Assembly (NCBI RefSeq): GCF_001280255.1
Contig: NZ_LHCI01000106.1
Location: 26,547 to 77,932, forward strand
Length of the DNA stretch: 51,386 bases
Direction: 5' to 3'
Source of the DNA: Thermus aquaticus
Lineage (GTDB): Bacteria > Deinococcota > Deinococci > Deinococcales > Thermaceae
The position numbers were made by a program, and so were the translations under genes. Positions 16,013 through 23,962 of this stretch are shown here, one piece after another. A model generated the notes under the pieces. It made no database searches. It saw nothing but the letters and a program-made list of their open reading frames with translations, and was not told where the DNA came from. How positions within the stretch are numbered: the first letter of the stretch is position 1; each line of letters starts with the position of its first letter.

Positions 16013-17217
16013 AGGAAGCCTTCTTTCACGCCCTGAGGGCCACGGACCCCTACCGCCTGGCCCAAAAGGCCCTTCCCCCCTGGCGGCCGGACCTGATCCT
16101 GGCGGTGGGCAAGGGCGCGGCCCCCATGCTGAAAGCCGCCTTGGACCGCTACGGGGAGGTCCCCTACCACCTGACCCTGCCCCAGGGCCAAGACCCCCTG
16201 GGCCTCAGGGCCCGCCTGGCCCGCCACCCCGTGCCCGACGGGGAAAGCCAGAAGGCGGCCGAGGAGGTCCTCTCCCTCCTCCAAAGCCTTTCTCCCAGGG
16301 CCCGGGTCCTGGCCCTGGTCTCCGGGGGCGGAAGCGCCCTCTGGTGCGCCCCTCTGGGGGTCTCCCTCGAGGAGAAGGGGGCCCTGACCGAGGCCCTCCT
16401 AAAGAGTGGGGCCAGCATTGGGGAGGTGAACGCCGTCCGCAAGCACCTCTCCCGCATCAAGGGGGGGAGGGCCCTGCTGGCCAGCCGGGCCCGGGTCCAC
16501 GCCCTCCTCCTCTCCGACGTGCCCGGCGACGACCCCAGCGTCATCGCCTCCGGGCCCTTCCACCCCGACCCCAGCACCTACGGCGAGGCCCTGGCCGTCC
16601 TGGACCGCTACGGCCTAGCCTTCCCCAGGGCCCGGGAGGTCCTCCTCCGGGGGCTAAAGGGGGAGTTGCCCGAGACCCTGAAGCCCGGCGACCCCGCCCT
16701 GAAGAGGCTTTCCTGGCGGGTGGTGGGGCGGAACCTGGACCTTTTGCGCTCGGCGCGCCAGTTCCTGCGGGAGCGGGGCTACCGGGCGGTCATCCTCTCG
16801 GACCGCTTCGGCGGCGAGGCCCGGGACCTGGCCCGCTTCCACGCCGAGCTGGTGGAGACCATCCGCGCCCACGGCCTTTCTTTCCGCAAGCCCCTCTTCC
16901 TCCTTTCCGGGGGCGAGGCCCAGGTGCGGGTGAAGGGAAAAGGCCAGGGCGGGCGGAACCTGGAGTTCCTCCTGGCCCTCTACGCCCACCTGAAGGCCCC
17001 CCTCTACGCCCTGGCCGCCGACTCGGACGGCCTGGACGGCCCCAGCGGCGCCGCCGGGGCCCTCCTCACCCCGGAGGTGTGGGCGAGGGCCCTGGACCCC
17101 AGGCCCTACCTTCAGGAGAACAACAGCCTGGCCTTCTTTCAAGAAGCCGGCACCCTCCTCACCACCGGGCCCACGGGCACCAACCTCAACGACTTCCGCC
17201 TCCTTTTCGTAGACTGA
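15997..17217 (+). CDS. Glycerate 2-kinase (MOFRL family)
   Basis: 406-residue class II glycerate kinase, which makes 2-phosphoglycerate from glycerate. Seen: LILAVGKGAAPM, VSGGGSALWCAP, GASIGEVNAVRKHLSRIKGG, LLLSDVPGDDPSVIASGP and, in the C-terminal MOFRL domain, LLSGGEAQVRVKGKGQGGRN. The start GTG 15997 lies inside vapC. A glcDEF operon lies about 2.3 kb upstream, and a 2-phosphoglycerate kinase gene lies about 2 kb downstream, so glycolate/glycerate metabolism is a plausible shared theme. The latter link is inference. Confidence 0.9.
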   Translation: MEALLKEAFFHALRATDPYRLAQKALPPWRPDLILAVGKGAAPMLKAALDRYGEVPYHLTLPQGQDPLGLRARLARHPVPDGESQKAAEEVLSLLQSLSPRARVLALVSGGGSALWCAPLGVSLEEKGALTEALLKSGASIGEVNAVRKHLSRIKGGRALLASRARVHALLLSDVPGDDPSVIASGPFHPDPSTYGEALAVLDRYGLAFPRAREVLLRGLKGELPETLKPGDPALKRLSWRVVGRNLDLLRSARQFLRERGYRAVILSDRFGGEARDLARFHAELVETIRAHGLSFRKPLFLLSGGEAQVRVKGKGQGGRNLEFLLALYAHLKAPLYALAADSDGLDGPSGAAGALLTPEVWARALDPRPYLQENNSLAFFQEAGTLLTTGPTGTNLNDFRLLFVD

Positions 17218-17240
17218 AGGGGTGGCGCACCCTCTGCGCG

Positions 17241-18347
17241 ATGCCGAACCCCGCTAGCCTCTACGTCCACGTCCCCTTCTGCCCCACCCTCTGCCCCTAC
17301 TGCGACTTCCACGTGGTGCGCCGGGGTGGGGTCTGGGTGGAGGCCTACTTGAAGCGCCTGCAGGAAGAAGCGAAAGCCCTCCACCAGGCCCACCCGGGGC
17401 CCCTGGCCACCCTTTACCTGGGCGGGGGCACGCCCAGCTACCTGAGGGACCGGGAGCTCGTAGCTCTCTTCCAAAGCCTCCCCTGGCGGCTTCAAGAAGG
17501 GGCCGAGGTGACCCTCGAGGCCAACCCGGGAACCCTCTCCCCCTCTAGGCTCGCCCTCCTCAAGGACCTGGGGGTGAACCGCCTCTCCCTGGGGGTCCAG
17601 AGCTTCCAAGACGAGGTCCTCCGCTTCCTGGGCCGGGCCCACGGGAGAAAGGGAGCCTTGAAGGCAGTGGAGATGGCCCTGGAGGCCGGTTTTCGGGTGT
17701 CTATAGACCTGATCCTGGGCCTCCCCATGCAGGACGTGGAAAAGGACCTGAAGGAGGCGGCCCGCCTGGGCGTGGGCCACGTCTCCGCCTACACCCTCCA
17801 GGTGGAAAAGGGGACCCCCTTCGCCCTTTTGGGCCTTCAGGAAGACCGCGAGCGGGAAGCCTGGGCCATGGAGCGGGCGGAGGAGGTCCTGGGCGAGGCG
17901 GGGCTTCTGCGCTACGAGGTCTCCAACTTCGCCAGAGAGGGGGAGGAGGCCCGGCACAACCTGGTCTACTGGCGGGCGGGGTTCTGGCTGGCCTTAGGGC
18001 CCGCCGCCACCGGGCAGTACCCGGGGGAAGGCCCCGCCTACGCCTTCCGGCGCACGGGCCCTCCCCTCCCCCGCTGGCTTACAGGGGAGGCCCCAAGGGA
18101 GGAGGCCATCACCCCCCTGGAGCACGCCAAAGAGGCCCTGATGCTGGGGCTGAGGCTTAAGGAGGGGGTGGACGTGGGGGAGCTGGAAGGGCGCACGGGC
18201 CTTTCCCTCTGGCCCGCCCTGGAGGCCAGAGCCGAGGCCCTGGCCCAGGAAGGGCTCCTCCTCCTTTCGGGCAAGCGCCTGAGGCCCACGGGGAAGGGCC
18301 TCGCCCTCCTCAACGCCGTGGTGCTTTCCCTTTGGGAAGCCCTTTAA
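17241..18347 (+). CDS. hemW: Radical SAM heme chaperone HemW
   Basis: 368 residues. The radical SAM motif is CPTLCPYC (C14, C18, C21), then the GGGTPS SAM-binding motif and LSLGVQSFQDEVLRFLGR, as in HemW/HemN. It lacks the longer N-terminal extension of coproporphyrinogen dehydrogenase HemN, so HemW (heme insertion chaperone) is the better call. I start at ATG 17241, 23 nt after the glycerate kinase; the open frame continues upstream, but that part is out-of-frame sequence of the kinase gene. Its TAA stop (18345-18347) begins element A3. Confidence 0.9.
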   Translation: MPNPASLYVHVPFCPTLCPYCDFHVVRRGGVWVEAYLKRLQEEAKALHQAHPGPLATLYLGGGTPSYLRDRELVALFQSLPWRLQEGAEVTLEANPGTLSPSRLALLKDLGVNRLSLGVQSFQDEVLRFLGRAHGRKGALKAVEMALEAGFRVSIDLILGLPMQDVEKDLKEAARLGVGHVSAYTLQVEKGTPFALLGLQEDREREAWAMERAEEVLGEAGLLRYEVSNFAREGEEARHNLVYWRAGFWLALGPAATGQYPGEGPAYAFRRTGPPLPRWLTGEAPREEAITPLEHAKEALMLGLRLKEGVDVGELEGRTGLSLWPALEARAEALAQEGLLLLSGKRLRPTGKGLALLNAVVLSLWEAL

Positions 18348-18386
18348 GTACCCCACCACGGCCTTCGCCGCGGTGGGGGCCCCTAA
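18344..18386. repeat. Element A copy 3 (hairpin half only)
   Basis: TTAAGTACCCC followed by ACCACGGC-cttc-GCCGCGGT and GGGGGCCCCTAAGGG. The tail is missing. The TAA is the hemW stop codon. One mismatch (A-C) is present in the stem. Confidence 0.7.
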
Positions 18387-18409
18387 GGGACGGAAAAATG
18401 GGCGCCCGC

Positions 18410-18799
18410 TTAGGCTAGGGCCAGGGCCTCCCGAGCCCGGTCCGCCAGGGCGAAGAAGCGCTCCTTGGTGAGGGGAATCTTCCCCGTGACCAAGCCCTTG
18501 CCGGGCTCGTAGTGGGCGTGGAGGTGGATGTGGGCCCGGGGCAGGCGGAGGCCGATGCGCTTAAGCTTGGCGTGCCGGGGGGAGACATCGGCCAGGAGGA
18601 AGGGCTCCCCTAGGGCATCGGAGAGGGAGGCGGTCATGATGGTGGTGGGGAGGTCGTAGGGCCGCTCCATGCGGTAGATGAAGTCGGGGAAGTCGGCCTC
18701 CTTCTCAAAGCGGACCCCCTTTTCCCTGGCGTACTCCCGCATCCAGCCCAAAAGCTCCACCCAGGCCTCGTAGAGTTCCCGCTCGTGGGACGCGCTCAT
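18410..18799 (-). CDS. Conserved hypothetical protein (129 aa)
   Basis: I do not recognise the family. Soluble, no cysteines or membrane segments. It contains WMREYAREKGVRFEKEADFP and a His-rich patch RAHIHLHAHYEPGKG, which could bind metal. The start at ATG 18799 is chosen because TATACT on the minus strand (18806-18811) ends 6 nt upstream, the leaderless pattern; an ATG 15 nt further upstream lies before this box. It is a single-gene unit between element A3 and the tRNA pair. Confidence 0.65.
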   Translation of the reverse strand: MSASHERELYEAWVELLGWMREYAREKGVRFEKEADFPDFIYRMERPYDLPTTIMTASLSDALGEPFLLADVSPRHAKLKRIGLRLPRAHIHLHAHYEPGKGLVTGKIPLTKERFFALADRAREALALA

Positions 18800-18845
18800 G
18801 GCCTGAGTATACAAGGGCGAGGCCCCGGGATTCCCCGGGGCCCTT

Positions 18846-18922
18846 TGGTGGGCGCGAGTGGACTTGAACCACCGACCCCTACCGTGTCAAGGTAGTGCTC
18901 TGGCCACCTGAGCTACGCGCCC
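18846..18922 (-). tRNA. tRNA-Val (anticodon GAC)
   Basis: Acceptor GGGCGCG (18922-18916), anticodon loop TTGACAC giving GAC, T-loop TTCAAGT, A73 and encoded CCA at 18846-18848. It lies 8 nt downstream of tRNA-Cys and is probably processed from the same transcript. Confidence 0.95.
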
Positions 18923-18930
18923 GCGTTCTT

Positions 18931-19005
<75 letters not shown>

Positions 19006-19017
19006 AAGCCGTAAGGT

Positions 19018-19047
19018 ATCCTAGCACGTCGGGGCCAAGCCTGTCAA
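19018..19047 (-). promoter_or_regulatory. Promoter of the tRNA-Cys/tRNA-Val unit
   Basis: On the minus strand: TTGACA (19047-19042), 18-nt spacer, TAGGAT (19023-19018), then 12 nt to the first base of tRNA-Cys. A near-consensus, strong promoter. Confidence 0.75.
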
Positions 19048-19088
19048 GAAAGCCCCTTCCCAAGGGAAAAGTGCTATGATGCCCAAGA

Positions 19089-20516
19089 GTGGGCGAGGTC
19101 TTTGTGCGCCTTCGGCGGGGCCGCTGGCCCCTCTCCAAGGGGCTTCTGGTGGAGGCCCTTCTGCCTCTGGGCATCCCCCTCGAGGCCGCCCAGGCCGTGG
19201 CCCACACCGTGGAGGAGCGCCTCAAGGCCAAGGGGCGCTCGGAGGTCTCTCCCAAGACCCTCCGCCAGGTCTTTCTGGAAGAGGTGGCGGGAGCCCTGGG
19301 CCAAGAGGTGGCCGATCGCCTGGCCCGCCAGACCCTCCCCTTTGAGGAGATCCAGGTGGCGGAGGGCAAAAAGAGGCGCCCCTTCTCCAAGGGCCTCCTG
19401 GCCCGGAGCCTGGAGGAGGCCGGGCTTTCCCTGAAGGAGGCCCACCAGCTGGCCAAGGAGGTGGAGCGCCGCCTGAGGGAAGAGGGGGTCAGGACCATCT
19501 CCGCCCGCCGCCTCGAGGCCCTGGTGGCCCAGGAGCTGGAAAGGCTCAAGGGCAAGGCGGCCAAAAGGCGCTACCTCCAGCGCCAGGCCTTCGCCGGGGA
19601 GCTCTTTGTAGAGGAGGAAAGCGGCGAGCCCAGAATGCCCTTCTCCAAAGGCATCCTGGCCCAGTCCCTCATGGGCATCGGGCTTTCGCCGGAAAAGGCC
19701 TACCGCCTGGCCCGGGAGCTGGAGGCCCTCCTCCACCGGGAGGGCAGGCGGGTCATCCGCCGCACCGAGCTCAGGGAGAGGGTCTACCAGGCCCTCCTCA
19801 AGGAAGCGGGGGAGGAGATGGCCCGGCGCTACCTGCTCCTAAGGCGCCTAAGGCGGAGCGCCCGCCCCGTCCACATCCTGATCGGCGGGGTGACGGGGGT
19901 GGGCAAGAGCGTCCTGGCCTCGGCCCTGGCCTACCGGCTCGGCATCACCCACATCGTCCCCTCGGACGCGGTGCGGGAGGTCTTCCGGGCCACGCTTTCC
20001 AAAGACCTCCTCCCCACCCTGCACCAGTCCACCTTTGAGGCCTGGAAGGCCCTTCTGCCGGAGATCAGCCTGGAGGAGGAAAGCCACGAGGAAAGGGTCA
20101 TGCGGGGGTTTTTGGATCAGGTGATGAAGGTGGCCGTAGGCCTCAGGGCCATCCAGGAAAGGAGCGCCTTGGAGGGCACCTCCATCGTCCTGGAGGGGGT
20201 CCACGTGGTGCCCCGCTACCTGGAGCACCCCCACAAGGACCGGGTCCTCACCGTGCCCATGCTGGTGGTCCTCCAGGACGAGAAGCTCCACCGGGACCGC
20301 TTCCTCCTTCGGGACCGGGAGACGGGCCACGCCAGGCAGAAGGAGAAGTACCTGGCCCACTTCGCCGAGATCCGCCTCATCCAGGACCACCTCCTCCTCT
20401 GGGCTCAGGAGGAGGGCATCCCCACCATCCCGGGGGAGGACCTGGACGAGGCGGTGGAGAAGGCCCTCGAAGTCCTGGTGGCCTACCTGGAGGCGGAGGA
20501 GGCGGCCCGTGCTTGA
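19089..20516 (+). CDS. 2-phosphoglycerate kinase with three ATP-cone domains
   Basis: 475-residue protein matching archaeal 2-phosphoglycerate kinase, which makes 2,3-diphosphoglycerate, the precursor of cyclic 2,3-DPG, a thermoprotectant. The kinase part has Walker A GGVTGVGKS (266-274), THIVPSDAVREVFR, SIVLEGVHVVPRYL and RFLLRDRETGHA. In front are three ATP-cone repeats, about residues 5-82, 88-165 and 172-252, each starting with a P(L/F)SKG(L/I)L motif. Start GTG 19089 is 8 nt after an extended -10 (TGCTATGAT, 19072-19080). The next small membrane-protein gene overlaps its end by 8 nt. I see no cyclic 2,3-DPG synthetase here. Confidence 0.88.
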   Translation: MGEVFVRLRRGRWPLSKGLLVEALLPLGIPLEAAQAVAHTVEERLKAKGRSEVSPKTLRQVFLEEVAGALGQEVADRLARQTLPFEEIQVAEGKKRRPFSKGLLARSLEEAGLSLKEAHQLAKEVERRLREEGVRTISARRLEALVAQELERLKGKAAKRRYLQRQAFAGELFVEEESGEPRMPFSKGILAQSLMGIGLSPEKAYRLARELEALLHREGRRVIRRTELRERVYQALLKEAGEEMARRYLLLRRLRRSARPVHILIGGVTGVGKSVLASALAYRLGITHIVPSDAVREVFRATLSKDLLPTLHQSTFEAWKALLPEISLEEESHEERVMRGFLDQVMKVAVGLRAIQERSALEGTSIVLEGVHVVPRYLEHPHKDRVLTVPMLVVLQDEKLHRDRFLLRDRETGHARQKEKYLAHFAEIRLIQDHLLLWAQEEGIPTIPGEDLDEAVEKALEVLVAYLEAEEAARA

Positions 20517-20847
20517 GGCCCTAGCCTTCCCCCTCCTCCTGGCCCTGGCTTTCCGCCTAGAAGGCCGCCTTCCCCTCCCCGCCCTCGGGGTGTGGCTCAA
20601 CCTCCTCTGGTTCGTCTACCAGAACGAGTGGGGCTCGGGGTGGCTGGCCTACCTGCGGGGCCTGGGGATAGGCCTCTTCCTGGCGGCGGGCTACGGCAGG
20701 CCCGGCTTGGCCTGGGCCCTCACCCCCTGGCCCCTTCTCCTCTACCTGCGCCTGGACGTGCGGGAGTTCGCCCTCTACCTTCCCGCCCTGGGCGAGGGGA
20801 TGGTCTTGGGGGCTCTCCTCTATTTGGCGGGCTTCCGCAGGCGGTAG
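20509..20847 (+). CDS. Small membrane protein, coupled to 2-phosphoglycerate kinase
   Basis: 112 residues with three to four hydrophobic segments, starting at GTG 20509 inside the end of the kinase gene. I do not recognise a family. The context only indicates co-translation with the kinase. Its last 28 nt overlap the convergent gene at 20820. Confidence 0.7.
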   Translation: MLEALAFPLLLALAFRLEGRLPLPALGVWLNLLWFVYQNEWGSGWLAYLRGLGIGLFLAAGYGRPGLAWALTPWPLLLYLRLDVREFALYLPALGEGMVLGALLYLAGFRRR

Positions 20848-21119
20848 GCCAGGTAGGGGGCTCCCATCCCCACCAGGCCCCCCAGGAGGAAGAGGAGGGG
20901 ATGGCCGTAAAAGACCTGGAGGAGCCCCAAAAGGGCGAAAAGCCCCAGGAAAAAGGGCACGGGGAAGGGCTTTTCCCCGTAGCCGAAGGCGGCGCCCCCC
21001 AGGGCCAGGCCCAGGCCCAGGGCGATGCCCTCCTGGGAGGGGCGGAACCAGAGGAAGTAGGCGTAAAGGGCGATGCCCAGGAGGGAGAGGGCCTTGGAGA
21101 GGCGGTTAGGCTCCATCAC
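20820..21119 (-). CDS. Small membrane protein (99 aa)
   Basis: Three hydrophobic segments (LGIALYAYFLWF, GIALGLGLALGGAAFGYG, FFLGLFALLGLLQVFYG, plus FLLGGLVGMGAPYLAYRL) in 99 residues. No family recognised. It overlaps the upstream gene's stop by 4 nt (ATGA at 21116-21119), so both small membrane proteins are one translational unit. Confidence 0.7.
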   Translation of the reverse strand: MMEPNRLSKALSLLGIALYAYFLWFRPSQEGIALGLGLALGGAAFGYGEKPFPVPFFLGLFALLGLLQVFYGHPLLFLLGGLVGMGAPYLAYRLRKPAK

Positions 21120-21427
21120 GCCTTCACGAAACGGGCCACCACCAGCTGGGAGAGGAGGAGGCCCACCCCGCCCCAGGCCACCTGGGGCTCCCGGCCCAGA
21201 AAGCCCATAAGGGCCGAGAAGATGGCCGCAAAGAGGAAAAAGGGCACATACTTAGGGCTAACCGTGAGCCCCAGGACGAAGGCCACCAAAAACCCCGCCA
21301 CCCCCGGGGGCAGGCTGGCCCCCAGGACCAGGAAGAGGAGCATGAGGCCTATGGTGATGGCCCCCGCCAGGTAGTAGGCCCCGGGGAAGGGCTCCTTGCG
21401 CTTTTTGGCGTCCTTGGCCTCGGACAT
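21116..21427 (-). CDS. Small membrane protein (103 aa)
   Basis: A charged N-terminus (SEAKDAKKRKEPFPG) and three hydrophobic segments. No family recognised. Together with the following gene it resembles a pair of small integral subunits. It starts at ATG 21427, directly next to repeat element B1. Confidence 0.7.
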   Translation of the reverse strand: MSEAKDAKKRKEPFPGAYYLAGAITIGLMLLFLVLGASLPPGVAGFLVAFVLGLTVSPKYVPFFLFAAIFSALMGFLGREPQVAWGGVGLLLSQLVVARFVKA

Positions 21428-21440
21428 GGCCCAAGCTTAC

Positions 21441-21524
21441 CATACCCTTGGTTCCTGCTCCCTTTGGCCCACCATACCTGGTAACTTCCCCAGGAACCTT
21501 TTGCCGGGGCCAGCATGGGGTGGT
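21441..21524. repeat. Element B copy 1
   Basis: CATACCCTTGGTTCCTGC, then CCCACCATACCTGGTAACTT, CCCCAGGAACCTTTTGCCGG and CAGCATGGGGTGG. The ends CCCACCAT and ATGGGGTGG form an imperfect inverted repeat. The right end runs into TCA, the complement of the thrC stop (21526-21528). Confidence 0.75.
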
Positions 21525-21525
21525 G

Positions 21526-22581
21526 TCACAGAAGGCCCGAGGCCCGGGCCACCGCCTCGAGGGTGGCGGGCACCGGAGGGGGAAGCTGGGCCACCTTCTC
21601 GGCGGTGGCGGGGTCCTTGAGGCCGTGGCCGGTGAGGGTGAGGACCACCCTCGTTCCCTCCTCCAGGCGGCCCTCCCGAAGAAGCCGCCACACCCCCGCC
21701 AGGCTGGCGGCGCTGGCGGGCTCCACGAAGACCCCCTCCTCCCGGGCCAGATAGCGGTAGGCCTCCAGAATCTCCTCGTCGGTGACGGCCTCAATGAGCC
21801 CCCCCGACTCCTCCTTGGCCCGGATGGCCCCCTCCCAGCTAGCCGGGTTGCCGATGCGGATAGCGGTGGCGATGGTCTCGGGCTTCTCCACGGGGCGCCC
21901 CAGGACGAGGGGTGCGGCCCCCGCCGCCTGGAAGCCCAGCATCCTGGGGAGCCTCGAGGCCCGCCCGGCGGCGAAATAGGCCTTGTAGCCCATCCAGTGG
22001 GCGGTGATGTTGCCGGCGTTGCCCACGGGAAGGGCGTGGTAGTGGGGCGCGTCCCCCAGCTCGTCCACCACCTCAAAGGCCAGGGTCTTCTGGCCCTCGA
22101 GGCGGTGGGGGTTCACCGAGTTCACCAGGGCCACGGGGAAGCGCTCCGTGAGCTCCCGCGTCAGGCGCAAAGCGTCGTCAAAGTTCCCCTCCACCTGGAC
22201 GATCCTGGCCCCGTGCATGAGGCTCTGGGCCACCTTGCCCAGGGCCACGTACCCGGCGGGGAGGATCACGATGGCCGTCATGCCCGCCCGGGCGGCGTAG
22301 GCGGCGGCGGAGGCGGCGGTGTTCCCCGTGCTGGCGCAGGCCACGGCCTTGGCCCCGCCCTCCAGCGCCTTGGACACCGCCAGGGTCATCCCCCGGTCCT
22401 TGAAGCTCCCCGTGGGGTTCAGGCCCTCGTACTTGGCGTAGATCTGAACCCCGCGCCTTTTGGCCTCCTCGGGGCCCTTCAGGGGGATGAGGGGGGTGGA
22501 GCCCTCCAGAAGGGAGACCACCGGGGTGTTCAGGGAGACCGGCAGAAAGGCGCGGTAGCGCTCAATCAGGGGCAGGCGCAT
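21526..22581 (-). CDS. thrC: Threonine synthase
   Basis: Converts O-phosphohomoserine to threonine, PLP-dependent, cytoplasmic. 351 residues, the short threonine synthase form seen in Thermus. The PLP lysine is K61 in [12 protein letters not shown], followed by [20 protein letters not shown] (phosphate-binding loop region) and a C-terminal TLTGHGLKD. It sits downstream of hom on the same strand with a broken Uma2 gene in between. The stop codon is the first base triplet after element B1. Confidence 0.95.
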   Translation of the reverse strand: MRLPLIERYRAFLPVSLNTPVVSLLEGSTPLIPLKGPEEAKRRGVQIYAKYEGLNPTGSFKDRGMTLAVSKALEGGAKAVACASTGNTAASAAAYAARAGMTAIVILPAGYVALGKVAQSLMHGARIVQVEGNFDDALRLTRELTERFPVALVNSVNPHRLEGQKTLAFEVVDELGDAPHYHALPVGNAGNITAHWMGYKAYFAAGRASRLPRMLGFQAAGAAPLVLGRPVEKPETIATAIRIGNPASWEGAIRAKEESGGLIEAVTDEEILEAYRYLAREEGVFVEPASAASLAGVWRLLREGRLEEGTRVVLTLTGHGLKDPATAEKVAQLPPPVPATLEAVARASGLL

Positions 22582-22612
22582 GGGGATATGCTCGGGGATA
22601 AGGACCTAAGGG

Positions 22613-22882
22613 TCAAGGGGCGAAAGCGGCATCCGGGGAAAAGACCGCCCCGTCGGGCAGGCGAAAGCCGGTGGCATCAAAGACCACACCCAGGCCCTTC
22701 TCCTCGTTCCAGCGGTAAAGCTGGCCCAGGACCTCGGCGCGCACCCGCCCGCTTTCGCCGCCTGTGGGGGACAGGCGAAGCCTCCCTTCCGCCGTCCTTT
22801 CCAACTTGAGCCCAGGGTTCCGCCGCGAAAGGGCCAGGAGGTCCTCATCGCTGACGGAGCTTAGGAGCTCCAGGAGGGGCAT
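22613..22882 (-). pseudogene. Truncated Uma2-family (DUF820) nuclease-fold protein
   Basis: 89 residues that match the first half of Uma2 proteins: LSPTGGESGRVRAEVLGQLY, GLGVVFDATGFRLPDGAVFSPDAAF. The normal family length is about 180-200, and the remaining nuclease-fold residues (E-x-K after the SPD motif) are missing because a stop follows PDAAFAP. TAGAAT on the minus strand (22889-22894) still lies 6 nt before its ATG. Probably a remnant; a functional short form cannot be excluded. Confidence 0.7.
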
Positions 22883-22886
22883 GGCC

Positions 22887-23885
22887 TCATTCTACCTCGG
22901 GAAAGGGAGCCCCCTCCGAGGGCGGGGCCTTCTTGCGGGAAGCGGGCAGGTGCCCGGGAGCCCCGGAGAGGAAGCGGAAAAGGTCGGCCAAAAGGCCGCT
23001 GGCCGTGGCCCCGCCCCCCGCCCCCGGGCCAATGACCAAGACCTCCCCCAAGGGCGCCGTGCGCGCCAGGAGGGCGTTCCCCCGGGCCCGGGCCAGGGGG
23101 TGATCCTGGGGAAGGGCCACGGGGGCCACCCGGGCCCGCCAGCGCCCACCCTCCCCGTAGAGGCTCGCCACCAGGCGCACCTTCTCTCCCCGGGCCTCGG
23201 CCGCCCTCAGGGCCTCGAGGGTGAGGCCCTCAATCCCCCTGGCCTCCACCTGGCTCAAGGGGAAGTCCGGGTCCAGGAGGAGGCGGGCCAGGAGGGTGAG
23301 CTTGTGGGCGGTGTCTATGCCCTTCACGTCCAGGCTGGGGTCGGCCTCGGCGTAGCCCAGGCGCTGGGCCTCCCTTAGGGCCTCCTCATAGGTCCTCCCC
23401 TGCTCCATTTCCTGGAGGATGTACAAGGTTGTGCCGTTCAGGATGCCGTGGAGCTCCAAGAGCTGGCTTCCCCTAAGGGTTTCCAGAAAGGAGAGGGCCG
23501 GGGTGCCCGCCATGACGCTGGCCTCGTGGTAGATGAGGCCCTCTTCGGCGAAGGGCTTGAGCCTCTCCCAGGCCTCGGCCAGGAGGGCCTTGTTGGCGGT
23601 GATGAGGGGGATGCCGGCCTCGAGGGCCGGGAGGACCAGCCCTAGGGGCGCCTCCACCCCCCCCATGGCCTCTACCACCACATCGGCCTCCAGGAGGTCA
23701 AAGGGCTCGGTCCGGAGGAGCGCCTCGGGGATGGGCCTGGGCTTGGCCTTGTCCCGCACCAAAACCCCCAGAAACCTGGGAACAAAGCCCATGGCGGCCA
23801 GGTCCTCCCGCCGCTCCAGGACCAGGCTGTAAAAGGCGCTGCCCACGGTGCCGCCCCCCAGGAGGGCTATCTTCAGGGGCTCCAT
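22887..23885 (-). CDS. hom: Homoserine dehydrogenase
   Basis: Reduces aspartate semialdehyde to homoserine with NAD(P)H. 332 residues, the short form without the C-terminal ACT domain. Rossmann motif ALLGGGTVGSAF near the N-terminus, TANKALLAE, and the catalytic-domain motif GILNGTTLYILQEM with YAEADPSLDVKGIDTAHKL. I start at ATG 23885, 7 nt after a perfect TATAAT on the minus strand; the frame extends 17 codons further, but that part lies upstream of the promoter. It is upstream of thrC in the same direction (threonine branch). Confidence 0.94.
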   Translation of the reverse strand: MEPLKIALLGGGTVGSAFYSLVLERREDLAAMGFVPRFLGVLVRDKAKPRPIPEALLRTEPFDLLEADVVVEAMGGVEAPLGLVLPALEAGIPLITANKALLAEAWERLKPFAEEGLIYHEASVMAGTPALSFLETLRGSQLLELHGILNGTTLYILQEMEQGRTYEEALREAQRLGYAEADPSLDVKGIDTAHKLTLLARLLLDPDFPLSQVEARGIEGLTLEALRAAEARGEKVRLVASLYGEGGRWRARVAPVALPQDHPLARARGNALLARTAPLGEVLVIGPGAGGGATASGLLADLFRFLSGAPGHLPASRKKAPPSEGAPFPEVE

Positions 23886-23892
23886 GGAGGGG

Positions 23893-23898
23893 ATTATA
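23893..23898 (-). promoter_or_regulatory. -10 box of hom, formed at the edge of element A4
   Basis: Minus strand TATAAT (23898-23893), 7 nt before the hom ATG. The TA comes from the end of element A4 (TAAGTACCCC on the plus strand begins at 23897), and TAAT from the flank. Confidence 0.6.
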
Positions 23899-23934
23899 AG
23901 TACCCCGCCGTGGCCCTTGCCACAGGGGAGCCCC
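23897..23934. repeat. Element A copy 4 (degenerate, hairpin half)
   Basis: TAAGTACCCC then GCCGTGGC-cct-TGCCACAGGGG and AGCCCC. The stem is partly decayed and the tail absent. It sits between the divergent hom and queG genes. Confidence 0.65.
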
Positions 23935-23962
23935 AAGGGGGCCCAGGCCTAAACTGGGGGAG

